Origin: an uncultured Lachnospiraceae bacterium
GTDB taxonomy: Bacteria > Bacillota > Clostridia > Lachnospirales > Lachnospiraceae
Length of the DNA: 61,349 nt
Direction: 5' to 3'
Assembly (NCBI GenBank): GCA_947577185.1
Contig: CANPUE010000014.1
Span: 1 to 61,349, forward strand
A program made the translations under genes and the position numbers. The notes below the pieces were generated by a model that saw nothing but the letters and a program-made list of their open reading frames with translations, was not told the DNA's origin and made no database searches. This document shows, in pieces, positions 1 to 8,124 of this stretch (position 1 is its first letter; every line of letters starts with the position of its first letter).

Positions 1-107
1 CTTACCAAAAAAGAGGTATTTTTTTCCAAAGACACAAACTATTTTACACTACCTACGCGGCGGCTTTTGAGAAATCGAAACTGCCATTTCTTTTATTTTC
101 TCAACTT
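1..107. other. Left edge of window, no gene recognised
   Basis: This short AT-rich stretch lies downstream of the minus-strand acetyltransferase gene. I see no convincing reading frame, RNA gene or strong terminator hairpin in it. Confidence 0.5.
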
Positions 108-599
108 CTAAAGTGAATTATCAAATGTAAATCCTGTTTCATTTGCCTTCGATGCGGTAAACGTATCATATTTTCCGTTTGTATACTCTGCAATAACCTT
201 ACCCCAAAAGTTTTGAGCGGGTAAGTTGTTAATCCATTGGGATATTTCCCATCCACCATGAAACTTATCAAAAATCTTCATAGCGGCTATCTTGCCAACT
301 CCCTTTTGTCTGTATTTCTTCATTACAAAAAATTCCGCTATGTTATGAGGGTTTGGCAGACTATTATGTTCACAACAGGAGCGTACTAAAACCAGCCCTG
401 CAAGTTTTCCATCTACCCTGATAAAAAAAGGATATCTGCCTTCTTCATTCCAGTAATCATCAATATGCTCATATCCAAAATATCCATATTCGTTTATGTC
501 ATCTTTGGAAAACTCTGAAAAATCATAATGATATAATTCCAACATCTGAATAAAAACAGATTTCTGCTCGTATAATATCGGCTCTACACTAATGTCCAT
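108..599 (-). CDS. GNAT family N-acetyltransferase
   Basis: This 163-residue protein has the compact alpha/beta layout of GNAT acetyltransferases, which move an acetyl group from acetyl-CoA to an amine. The acetyl-CoA loop is visible as RQKGVGKIAAMKIF near residues 98-111, following the strand AEFFVMKKY. The C-terminal part (WINNLPAQNFWGKVIAEY) matches the region after the CoA site where GNAT proteins carry an N-x2-A-x2-F-W motif. The ATG is preceded by GGAGGATATGC, a strong ribosome binding site. It stands alone, so the substrate cannot be deduced. Family assignment is firm; function is unknown. Confidence 0.88.
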   Translation of the reverse strand: MDISVEPILYEQKSVFIQMLELYHYDFSEFSKDDINEYGYFGYEHIDDYWNEEGRYPFFIRVDGKLAGLVLVRSCCEHNSLPNPHNIAEFFVMKKYRQKGVGKIAAMKIFDKFHGGWEISQWINNLPAQNFWGKVIAEYTNGKYDTFTASKANETGFTFDNSL

Positions 600-679
600 G
601 CATATCCTCCATAAAACTTAATTATACTTCTTATGATTTGTACCTCTAACAGAATACCACAATCACGCGCACATTTCTA

Positions 680-919
680 TTAGATTTCCATTAAATTTCT
701 TCCTCCTTCCGTTTCATTTTGTTCTGTTGCCTGTTCTGCTGTCTTGGTCTGTTCTTTGCCGATATTATCATTCTGCTTTTTCATCTCGTTGGCTGCACAC
801 TGTTTCACCTGTTCCAATGCCTGTAATGCTTTTTCTAAGTTTTTGCACTTTCATTCCAATACTTCTAATAATTCATACAAATTATTAATACTCTGCGGAA
901 TACTCAATCTCCCTATCAT
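680..919 (-). pseudogene. Possible decayed coiled-coil protein interrupted by TGA
   Basis: On the minus strand a frame starts with ATG at 919, encodes 22 residues ending NNLYELLEVLE, meets TGA at 851-853, and then stays open in the same frame for 56 residues ending at TAA 680-682. The second part is rich in Lys, Gln, Glu and Ala (for example KCKNLEKALQALEQVKQ) and would form a coiled coil. Changing one base of the TGA would give a continuous protein of about 79 residues. No ribosome binding site is obvious, and I recognise no family. It may be a fragment of an old mobile element. The plus-strand frame through the same bases looks like a shadow. Confidence 0.3.
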
Positions 920-1022
920 TTATTCTTGGGTTAAATTCAGAATACTACTTCTGCAATTTCAAATGATAACTCCTTAGTAAAACACATAATTCTGTTTGCT
1001 TCTGAAAATTCATTGTAAACAA

Positions 1023-1526
1023 CTATTTATTATCTGATAGAATTTTCACAGCTTGTTTTACATTCTCAAGAGTCAGTCCTATTGTCTGATCCGTTTTTAC
1101 CTGATGCTGTTTGATCTGATCACTGTGCAAATCAAGGTCATCAAGAACTACCCATTCCGTAACACTATCATGCAAATTAATCCACAACAGAATTTCATCG
1201 GCTTTTACCAGACTAAATTTCCTGGTTTTTCTAATTTCTTCTGTAGTTAAATCTGGTGTTACCCCACTTATATACAGGTTTTCCTTTTCTAATAACTCAA
1301 CTAACTTATTTGCCTCTGTACATAATGGTTTTAACTCGGTGTCAAACCAGAAGCGCCAGCCAGAATGAAGAATTATTTCTGAATTTGTCTCTTTTACCAG
1401 ACTCGCCAACAATTTGATTTTTTCTTCATCAATCAATGTGCCATCACTGATTTCTGTTTGATGACTATCATTCCAAAAATTAGAATTGAGCACACCATCT
1501 ATATCAAGAAATAAAACTTTTGACAT
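1023..1526 (-). CDS. HAD-superfamily hydrolase-like protein
   Basis: The protein begins MSKVLFLDIDGVLNS, which is HAD motif I with both catalytic aspartates (DxDGV). Motif II is in EIILHSGWRFWFD, and the motif IV acidic pair is in VVLDDLDL near the C-terminus. The size of about 167 residues and the GVLNS ending of motif I fit the small HAD group found with RNA repair proteins, but the substrate is not known. I chose the ATG at 1526 because AAGGAAG lies a suitable distance upstream; the frame remains open to 1586 but with no ribosome binding site there. A phosphatase-type reaction on a nucleotide or RNA end is inference only. Confidence 0.72.
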   Translation of the reverse strand: MSKVLFLDIDGVLNSNFWNDSHQTEISDGTLIDEEKIKLLASLVKETNSEIILHSGWRFWFDTELKPLCTEANKLVELLEKENLYISGVTPDLTTEEIRKTRKFSLVKADEILLWINLHDSVTEWVVLDDLDLHSDQIKQHQVKTDQTIGLTLENVKQAVKILSDNK

Positions 1527-1633
1527 TTTTTTCTTCCTTACCATAAGTTTAGATTTTTTCTCCTTGATTGTACCACGAATGTTCACACATACGAAAAAAG
1601 GACCAATATACTGTCACAGAAACCGCTGATCCA

Positions 1634-1704
1634 ATCACGGAAACCCTTATACGAACACGAAAACTCACAGCCAGTTTCCGTTCACATATCCGGGTTTCCG
1701 TGAT
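1634..1704. repeat. 13-bp perfect inverted repeat, 45-bp spacer
   Basis: ATCACGGAAACCC (1634-1646) and its exact reverse complement (1692-1704) flank a 45-base spacer, in the gap between the lipoprotein stop and the HAD start. There is no T-run after either arm, so an intrinsic terminator is unlikely. A regulatory site, a decayed insertion end or a small RNA structure are all possible. Confidence 0.5.
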
Positions 1705-1739
1705 ATTAACCGCTATTTGTCAAAACGTAATCTTTCCTT

Positions 1740-2921
1740 TCAGTTTGTATTTACCTGAGCAGCGAAAATTTTGCTGCATAATTGTGTATATTCATCATAT
1801 GAAATTTCAGCCCCATTCAATGTATACTTCATTCCAGCCTCTGCATGATCCGGGTCAGCAAGTTCCTCGCCGAAATTCATTTCTGCAACTAAGTTATCAG
1901 CTCCTTCAAATTTTTCCATATGGTAAAATTCAAATCCTGCACTCGATCTGTTGCTGTACATAATCCATACGGCGCCATTATAACAGGTGTAAGAAAGAGT
2001 AAGCACAGTGCCCTCCCCTGCCGCAAATTCATACACCTTATTATTTCGTGCGTCAAGATAGATTCCGCCATAAGGACCGTTAATAACCAGTTCGTTTTCC
2101 CCATCATTGTCAAGATCGATTTTCTCTCCAATAGAAAACGAGTCCCATTCCTCAGAATTCCTATTTAAATCGCTAACAGAAAATGTTGATGCCGAATCTT
2201 CAGAGTCAACTGCGTCCGTCAGGCCATTGATAAAGGAATCTAATAGTTCATCTGCCGCTGCTTCGGAGTCTGTATCCGCAGCCTCCTGCATATCGCTTTC
2301 CTGCTGATTTGCCGGGAAAACATCTATGTCAGGAACATCTGAGGTTTTATAAAATCTATATTCACTGAGTCCTGCAAAATCAAGCCATTCCTGACCAAAA
2401 ATGGTTACGACCGCGATATCTTCCTCCAGTTTTATAACTCCATTCATCTCATTTCCACGAGGGCCTGTTGTTACAAATTCCAATCCATCTTCGGTAATCC
2501 TTGCCGCACCATCATAAAAACCCCACAATCTGAACAAATCTACCTGAATCTGATAAGTGCCATCCTCATTTTCCTTTATTTCCAACGCCGGCTCATTTAT
2601 ATCATAACTGTTATATTCGCCCTCATACTCAGATACATTCCCCGCCTTTTCAATCGCTGATTTATCGTTTCCATAATCCGATAAATAATCATAATCTCCT
2701 GTCAACTCTTCCCGTCCGGCATCTGCATCATAAGCATTGGGCTGTCCCTCATAGGAATCCGCTTCTGCTTCATTGGATACTGCCTGCGGAATTTCTTCAT
2801 AAATTTCTTTGGTGCTGCCCTCTGCCTCCATCTGAGCCTTGCCTGAATCCTCCCTTTGACCACATGACGAAAGCGTACACATAATTACTATCATTGTCAT
2901 TACAATTTTCATTTTTTTCAT
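1740..2921 (-). CDS. Putative surface lipoprotein of unknown function
   Basis: The N-terminus has a short basic segment, a hydrophobic stretch and a lipobox ending SSC (Cys20), so the protein should be exported, diacylated at Cys20 by Lgt and cleaved by the lipoprotein signal peptidase. The next 190 residues are acidic and low in complexity (many Glu, Asp, Ser and Tyr), a usual tether. The C-terminal half contains KIDLDNDGENELVING, which resembles the acidic calcium-loop repeats of FG-GAP/VCBS-type proteins. The ATG at 2921 follows GAGGAAATTGATTG. The gene lies directly downstream of a LytTR response regulator on the same strand, so regulation by that system is plausible but unproven. Confidence 0.75.
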   Translation of the reverse strand: MKKMKIVMTMIVIMCTLSSCGQREDSGKAQMEAEGSTKEIYEEIPQAVSNEAEADSYEGQPNAYDADAGREELTGDYDYLSDYGNDKSAIEKAGNVSEYEGEYNSYDINEPALEIKENEDGTYQIQVDLFRLWGFYDGAARITEDGLEFVTTGPRGNEMNGVIKLEEDIAVVTIFGQEWLDFAGLSEYRFYKTSDVPDIDVFPANQQESDMQEAADTDSEAAADELLDSFINGLTDAVDSEDSASTFSVSDLNRNSEEWDSFSIGEKIDLDNDGENELVINGPYGGIYLDARNNKVYEFAAGEGTVLTLSYTCYNGAVWIMYSNRSSAGFEFYHMEKFEGADNLVAEMNFGEELADPDHAEAGMKYTLNGAEISYDEYTQLCSKIFAAQVNTN

Positions 2922-3086
2922 CAATCAATTTCCTCACTTCCGCGCTATATGTCTTCACTTTTCCCGCGCCGTCATTACATGATACCTTTTTTTCTATCAT
3001 GTCGTTTTCAATTTTTATACCACACTGTGAAAAAAAATAACATACTGTCTGCATAAAAGACACGTTTTTTGCACAAACGACACAAA

Positions 3087-3791
3087 TTAATCATCGAACA
3101 ACATTCTCCATTTGAAAAAAGCTTTCTTAAACTCCTTGCTGTGAACTCTGCCGATTGCGATCTTTACCCCATTACAAAGCATAATCTCGCGGCTGTTTAC
3201 CCTTTCAATATATTTTAAATTGACAATATACGAACGCTGTACATGAAAAAAGCCAAATGGCGACAGGCTTTGCGCTGTTTCAGTTATCCGCCCTTCACAA
3301 ATATGCTCGCTTCCGTTCAGCATTAGATATCTTAATTTTCTCCCATTTGTCTCAATAAGCAAAAGTTCTCTCAGGTTTATCCCGCGCCGAATCCCTGCGG
3401 TATCCTCACAATAAATGATGCGTTCCTGAATCCTGGTTTGAAAGAAGAAATCAAGTGCCTCGTCTATTTCATCCAAATATTTTTTGTCGATGTATCTGAA
3501 TGCATTCGCCTTGTATCCGTATCTGGCCATTTCTGTATGTGAGGTTAAAAAACATATCTTGCACTGGCTTCCGGAATTCACCAGTTTTTCAGCTATCCTG
3601 AAACCATCTTCGCCCTCTGCAAGTTCAATATCCAGAAACAATAAATCCGCATCTGCATTTTCCATAAAATCGCTTTCCTTATCATATGTTTCAATCTGGA
3701 CAGAAATATTTTTTTCCGTGCAGTATTTTTCTATAGATGCCCTGATCTGATTCCTCCACATTGCTTCATCTTCCACAATACATATTTTCAT
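3087..3791 (-). CDS. LytTR-family response regulator
   Basis: Residues 1-120 form a receiver domain: acidic residues in CIVEDE, the phosphoacceptor in DADLLFLDIEL, and the conserved Lys in YIDKKYL. Residues 135-234 form a LytTR DNA-binding domain (GINLRELLLIETNGRKLRY, then FFHVQRSYIVNLKYIERV). Proteins of this architecture (AgrA, ComE, VirR) bind pairs of direct repeats upstream of target genes. The start codon overlaps the stop of the sensor gene by 4 bp (ATGA), so the two are translationally coupled. No agrB/agrD-like peptide genes are nearby; the adjacent downstream gene is a lipoprotein. Confidence 0.92.
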   Translation of the reverse strand: MKICIVEDEAMWRNQIRASIEKYCTEKNISVQIETYDKESDFMENADADLLFLDIELAEGEDGFRIAEKLVNSGSQCKICFLTSHTEMARYGYKANAFRYIDKKYLDEIDEALDFFFQTRIQERIIYCEDTAGIRRGINLRELLLIETNGRKLRYLMLNGSEHICEGRITETAQSLSPFGFFHVQRSYIVNLKYIERVNSREIMLCNGVKIAIGRVHSKEFKKAFFKWRMLFDD

Positions 3792-5098
3792 ACCCTCTCC
3801 TCCTCCGGGGAGTTCTCCTTTGGGATCGCAATACTGATTTTAAACATTGCTTCTCCGTTTTCCACTATAGACTCCATATAATACTCCCCATGATATTTAT
3901 AGATTGTTGCAGCAATATTTTTCAGACCAAATCCATGATTTGCCATATCTGCTTTTGATGTCCTGAGAAAACCTTTTGAGGCATTCATTTCTTTAGCCAT
4001 ACTATTGCTGACAATGATAAAAATTTCTTTTTTATGTTCTATCATTTCAACCCGGATTTTGGGAATGGCTGTCTGTGCCGCTGCTTCCAGGGCATTCTGC
4101 AATAGATTTCCCATCAGTGTCGTGACATCAAACATCTCGAAACCTGTTTTCCCTGTCAGTTTTCCCGTCACTGCGAAATCTATATGTTCCTTTTGTGCCA
4201 AATAGAAATAATAATTCACAATTACATCAAACAGAGCGTCTCCTGTGTGGATTTTTAAATCAAACTCGTCCTGTATATTCCAAATTGTATCTATGTACTC
4301 TTTGACTTCTTCTGTCCTTTTTTGACTGGCCAGCTCTCTAAGAACGCCCATATGATTTACCAGATCATGTCTGAAACATCGTAAAGCCGCCGACTGCTGT
4401 AACTAATAATCGTACTGCTGTTTTTGCATATACATAAAAGATTGCAGTTCCCTGTTCTGCCTGTCTGACAGTATATTTTTTATGGCAAGGCCAAGCGTAA
4501 GAAAAATAGAATAAATCGCCCCCGCTATGCTGATGAAAAATACCGCATAGGCGTCTAAGCCATACATTGCATGATTTTCTTCAAAGAAAAGGAAAACAAA
4601 ATCATAGAACATCTGGAAAATACTGCTCTGTAATAAAAGCGCAGACTTATACTTAAATTTGATATCGCATAAAGATACGTCATTTTTCCTCAGAAGCCGA
4701 AGGTATACCAGAAAATACACCAAAAACGAGAGCAGGTAGGCAGGTTCCATCCACCATGTTATACCTTCATTGCCAACTCCTCCGCCTATTAAAACAACCT
4801 GTATCAGCATGACACTGAACGTATCCATGATGCCCGTGAAATACATAAGGGCGGCGCTCAGGACGAACAGATGGCACAATCTGTCCTCAAAAAATAAACA
4901 TATGGAAAGCACACTCCAAAACAGATAAACAATCGGAGCATTTGTATCAAAATATGCATTGTAAATCCCGGCGGACAACATAGTCAAAACCGATGCTCCA
5001 ATAAAAAGTCTGTTTTTTCTTGGGTTTAGCCTGAATCCATAATGAATGATAAAAAGGTAGATTAAATAATTTGACAGATTGTCTACAATATAAATCAT
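3788..5098 (-). pseudogene. GHKL (AgrC/ComD-like) sensor kinase split by in-frame TAG
   Basis: Two open segments in exactly the same frame are separated by one TAG codon at 4403-4405. The first (4406-5098, 231 residues) has about six membrane helices and ends MQKQQYDY. Read through, the next residues are LQQSAALRCFRHDLVNHMG, which contains the histidine-kinase H-box (RHDLVNH). The N-box (NLLQNALEAA) and G-box (HGFGLKNI) follow. If the TAG were CAG the product would be a normal 436-residue sensor of the AgrC type. The downstream part lacks its own good start ahead of the H-box; the first ATG falls just after the catalytic His. The gene is therefore broken, mis-sequenced, or read through. It overlaps the LytTR regulator by 4 bp. 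Confidence 0.85.
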
Positions 5099-5310
5099 AA
5101 AAACCCATCTCCTGTTTCCTGCTTACTCCGGCAAATATCCATTCCTGTTAAAACCGGATCATTTACTGAAAAAGATCAGTTTCCCAGTTCAATTTTACCG
5201 CAAAATACACAAAAAGAAACCTTCTATCATTAAAAATGTAAAAGATTTTTCAGGTTAATGTCATTAAGCAAATACAGGCAAATTTAGATACCATTTGGCT
5301 GTAAATCCCA

Positions 5311-5340
5311 TTAGACAAAGGATGGCAGGGATGGTACACT
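5311..5340 (+). promoter_or_regulatory. Possible sigma-A promoter for the AraC gene
   Basis: TTAGAC (5311-5316) and TACACT (5335-5340) are separated by 18 bp and lie 26 bp before the chosen start codon. The match to consensus is moderate only. Confidence 0.35.
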
Positions 5341-5366
5341 GGTAAAAACAAAAAGTGAGGATTTCT

Positions 5367-6257
5367 ATGTACATCAACTCCGGTTATCTGAATCGTTCTC
5401 TGATCGACTTTAAGGATAAGAGCAAGCCTCTCGTTGTGGGAAGCTGCGGTACCTACCGTCTGATCACACACCCAAAACTGCCGACGTACAGGCCACGCGG
5501 ACGTATCGATTATCAGATCCTATACGTGTCCGCCGGGATTGCACATTTTCATTTTGACACAGAAGAAAACGAGACGATCGTCACTGCCGGAAACATGGTC
5601 TTATACAGGCCGAAAGAATTACAGAAATATGAATATTACGGTACGGACAAAACCGAGGTCTACTGGATTCATTTCACCGGAAATGATGTGAAAAATATCC
5701 TGAGAAGTTACGGCATTACAGATGACATGCGTGTCTTTTATGTCGGTACTTCTTTAGAGTATGCAAGAATTTTCAAACGAATGATCATGGAGCTGCAAAG
5801 ATGCATGCCGGACTATCAGGAACTGCTGGTACTGCTTCTGCGGCAGCTGTTGATCGCAGTCCACAGACAGATTACCAATGTGCGCAAACCTGACAGAGAA
5901 TTTTTGGATACTGAAATCGATATCGCTGCGCAATATTTTAACGATAATTATCATATTGATATCCGTATCGAGGATTACGCTGCTTCCAAGGGAATGAGTG
6001 TGAGCTGGTTCATACGGAATTTTAAGCAGTACACCGGCGCGACGCCGATGCAGTACATTGTTTCCCTCAGGATGGCCAACGCACAGGTGCTGCTTGAGAC
6101 AACGTCCTATACCATCACTGAAATCGGGCGCATCGTCGGCTATGACAATCCGCTGTATTTCAGCAGACTGTTTCGCAAACAAAAAGGGTGTTCCCCTTCC
6201 GAATATCGAAAAAGGGTGCGCCCGCATTTGAAAAATACGCAGGCACACCCCGGATGA
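5367..6257 (+). CDS. AraC-family transcriptional regulator
   Basis: About 296 residues in the usual two-domain form. The N-terminal 150 residues form a cupin-like sensing domain (RIDYQILYVSAGIAHFHF, then MVLYRPKELQKYEYYG). The C-terminal 100 residues hold two helix-turn-helix motifs: IEDYAASKGMSVSWFIRNFK and ITEIGRIVGYDNPLYFSRLF, ending in the family pattern GCSPSEYRK. Regulators with this layout often respond to sugars. The ATG at 5367 is preceded by GTGAGG at 6-nt spacing; a GTG at 5355 in the same frame is that ribosome binding site itself. It converges on the acyl ligase gene with 4 bp between stop codons. The target is unknown. Confidence 0.9.
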   Translation: MYINSGYLNRSLIDFKDKSKPLVVGSCGTYRLITHPKLPTYRPRGRIDYQILYVSAGIAHFHFDTEENETIVTAGNMVLYRPKELQKYEYYGTDKTEVYWIHFTGNDVKNILRSYGITDDMRVFYVGTSLEYARIFKRMIMELQRCMPDYQELLVLLLRQLLIAVHRQITNVRKPDREFLDTEIDIAAQYFNDNYHIDIRIEDYAASKGMSVSWFIRNFKQYTGATPMQYIVSLRMANAQVLLETTSYTITEIGRIVGYDNPLYFSRLFRKQKGCSPSEYRKRVRPHLKNTQAHPG

Positions 6258-6261
6258 TGTT

Positions 6262-7800
6262 TCAAAATCTTTTAATTTTCTTCGTCGTGTTTTTCTCAAA
6301 CTCTGTCTCACGTACTTTAAGTTTAAAAATACGTTTATAGAGCGGCGCCGTCTGATTATACGTATCGATGATCTGCTGCAGCTGTGCCGGTATGTCTTTT
6401 ATCTTCTTTTTCGCCGCATACTCATAATCAGGAAAGATCTCCGCTTCGATCACGCCCTCACTCTCACGCACCAGCGCTTCCTGTATCAGCCGCTGCGCGC
6501 ACAGCTTGTTTTCAATCTCTTCGGGAGAAACATTTTCACCGTTTGGCGTGATAATCAGGTTCTTTTTCCGTCCTGTCAAAAACAGGTATCCCTCCTCGTC
6601 TATGTAACCGAGGTCTCCTGTCTTCAGCCAGCCGTCTGCGAGTGTCTGTGCGGTTTCCTCCGGCATTTTGTAATATCCCTGCATGACACTGCTGCCTTTT
6701 ACCCAGATTTCTTCTTCTACAATCTTAACTTCACTGTTAGGCATACATTTCCCGATGGAACCGGCCTTAAACGCGCTGTTACAGTTTGTGCTGATAACCG
6801 GAGCGCACTCTGTCATGCCATACCCCTGCAAAACAGTGATTCCATACTTTTTAAACAGGTCAATATAAGACGGATTTAAGTATGCGCCGCCGCTGCACAC
6901 CGTATGAAACTGTTTGCCGAACACCTTAGCCTTTACAAGCGGCGCCGGGATAAAGGAGGCCTCTTCCAGTTTTTTGGCAAGTGTCTCCACCATCAGCGGC
7001 ACCATCAGGATCATATTCGGCTCGAACAGTTTGATGTTTTTGGCAACCCGGAGAAGGGAATCGTTGATGCAGATCACCGCACCGATAGATGTCCCTTTGA
7101 GGATATCCATGCTCAGACAGTACGCGTGATGAATGGGCAGCACACTCATGACGACCATACCGGGTTCATATCCCATGTCGAGTGCAGTCGCATTCTCCGC
7201 GAGATTCCTGTGCGTAAGCATAACGCCCTTACTCTTTCCCGTCGTGCCTGACGTAAACATGATCGTCGCCAGATCTTCGGGTTTGGGCACATATCCGTTT
7301 TCCTCTTTCGCGTCCGCTGTCAGGGCCCACATAGACAGTGCTCCGGGCACCGCCGTCTGAGCGTCCATCGCTATCAGGTGAAGCAACCCCCGGCATTTCT
7401 CCGCCGCCATGAACGCGACGTTTTCTTTCGACGCATCATAGACAAGCGTCGTCACATCCGCCCTGTCGATCAGTTCACACAGATCTTCCGGCGGGAGATT
7501 TGCATCAAGCGGCACTGCCACACTCCCTCCGTTCACGATCCCATAATAGGCGGTGATCCAGGAATAAGAGGTGGCTCCGACCAGCGCGATATGCTTTCCC
7601 TGTTCTCCCAGCTTTGCCAGCGCAGCACTGAAGCAGCCGCTGTCACTCTTTAGCTGTGTGTAAGTCTTTGCCTCAACCTTTGTCTCTTTTTTACCGTTTG
7701 ATCCCTCGCCTTTTACCTTATATCTTATGGCATCCTGCGGGCCGTACGCTTCCTGTGCTTTTACAAGCAGTTCGTAAATGGTGCTGCGCAATTCGTTCAT
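6262..7800 (-). CDS. AMP-forming acyl ligase (acyl-CoA/acyl-ACP synthetase)
   Basis: A full-length ANL-superfamily adenylating enzyme of about 512 residues. Visible motifs are the phosphate-binding loop TIMFTSGTTGKSKGVMLTH, the A5 motif QGYGMTECAPV, the A7/A8 hinge LKTGDLGYIDEEGYLFLTGR followed by KKNLIITPNGENVSPEEIE, and the C-terminal catalytic lysine region EKNTTKKIKRF. It should activate a carboxylic acid as acyl-adenylate and pass it to a thiol. The acyl carrier protein gene immediately upstream makes ACP the likely acceptor. It is the last gene of the SCP2-hydrolase-condensation-ACP-ligase operon. ATG at 7800 follows AGAGGA closely; an in-frame ATG at 7812 is an alternative. Confidence 0.88.
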   Translation of the reverse strand: MNELRSTIYELLVKAQEAYGPQDAIRYKVKGEGSNGKKETKVEAKTYTQLKSDSGCFSAALAKLGEQGKHIALVGATSYSWITAYYGIVNGGSVAVPLDANLPPEDLCELIDRADVTTLVYDASKENVAFMAAEKCRGLLHLIAMDAQTAVPGALSMWALTADAKEENGYVPKPEDLATIMFTSGTTGKSKGVMLTHRNLAENATALDMGYEPGMVVMSVLPIHHAYCLSMDILKGTSIGAVICINDSLLRVAKNIKLFEPNMILMVPLMVETLAKKLEEASFIPAPLVKAKVFGKQFHTVCSGGAYLNPSYIDLFKKYGITVLQGYGMTECAPVISTNCNSAFKAGSIGKCMPNSEVKIVEEEIWVKGSSVMQGYYKMPEETAQTLADGWLKTGDLGYIDEEGYLFLTGRKKNLIITPNGENVSPEEIENKLCAQRLIQEALVRESEGVIEAEIFPDYEYAAKKKIKDIPAQLQQIIDTYNQTAPLYKRIFKLKVRETEFEKNTTKKIKRF

Positions 7801-7852
7801 CTTTCCTCTCATTCTGCCGCCATGAGCGGCGCTCCAGTCAGTCGGTCCTGCA

Positions 7853-8083
7853 CTACTCCTGTGTGAGTTTCCCTAAATAATCGACTGCTTCCTGTACTGT
7901 GCGGATATTCGCCGCCTCTTCCTGATCAATCTCAACATCCAGAGAATCCTCAATCTCTCCAAGCATACTCATAAAATCAAAGGAGGTGAAACCCAGATCC
8001 TCGATAAAGCGGGATTCCGGCCTGATATCTTCCTTCTTCACTTCCACATAATTTGTGATGATCTCACATAACTGTTCAAACAT
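7853..8083 (-). CDS. Stand-alone acyl carrier protein
   Basis: This acidic 76-residue protein has the four-helix carrier fold. The phosphopantetheine site is in EDLGFTSFDFMSMLGEIED: the serine of FTSF stands where typical carrier proteins have DSL, and the SML and EIED that follow fit helix II. It is not next to the fatty acid synthesis genes, so it is probably a dedicated carrier for the pathway of this operon. ATG at 8083 follows AGGAAG; the frame upstream (8101) lacks a better site. Confidence 0.85.
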   Translation of the reverse strand: MFEQLCEIITNYVEVKKEDIRPESRFIEDLGFTSFDFMSMLGEIEDSLDVEIDQEEAANIRTVQEAVDYLGKLTQE

Positions 8084-8124
8084 TGCTCTCTTCCTTTCCA
8101 TACTGATTTCTTACTGATTTCTTC

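Noticed and set aside
744..977. 77-codon plus-strand frame
   Set aside because: No ribosome binding site; the antisense frame has better coding character (coiled coil with one stop).
2797..3063. 88-codon minus-strand frame over the lipoprotein start
   Set aside because: It overlaps the lipobox gene in another frame, has no usable start signal and its composition is not protein-like.
3087..5098. agr-type quorum sensing locus
   Set aside because: The sensor and regulator are of agr/com type, but no AgrB-like membrane protease or AgrD-like peptide gene is present nearby.
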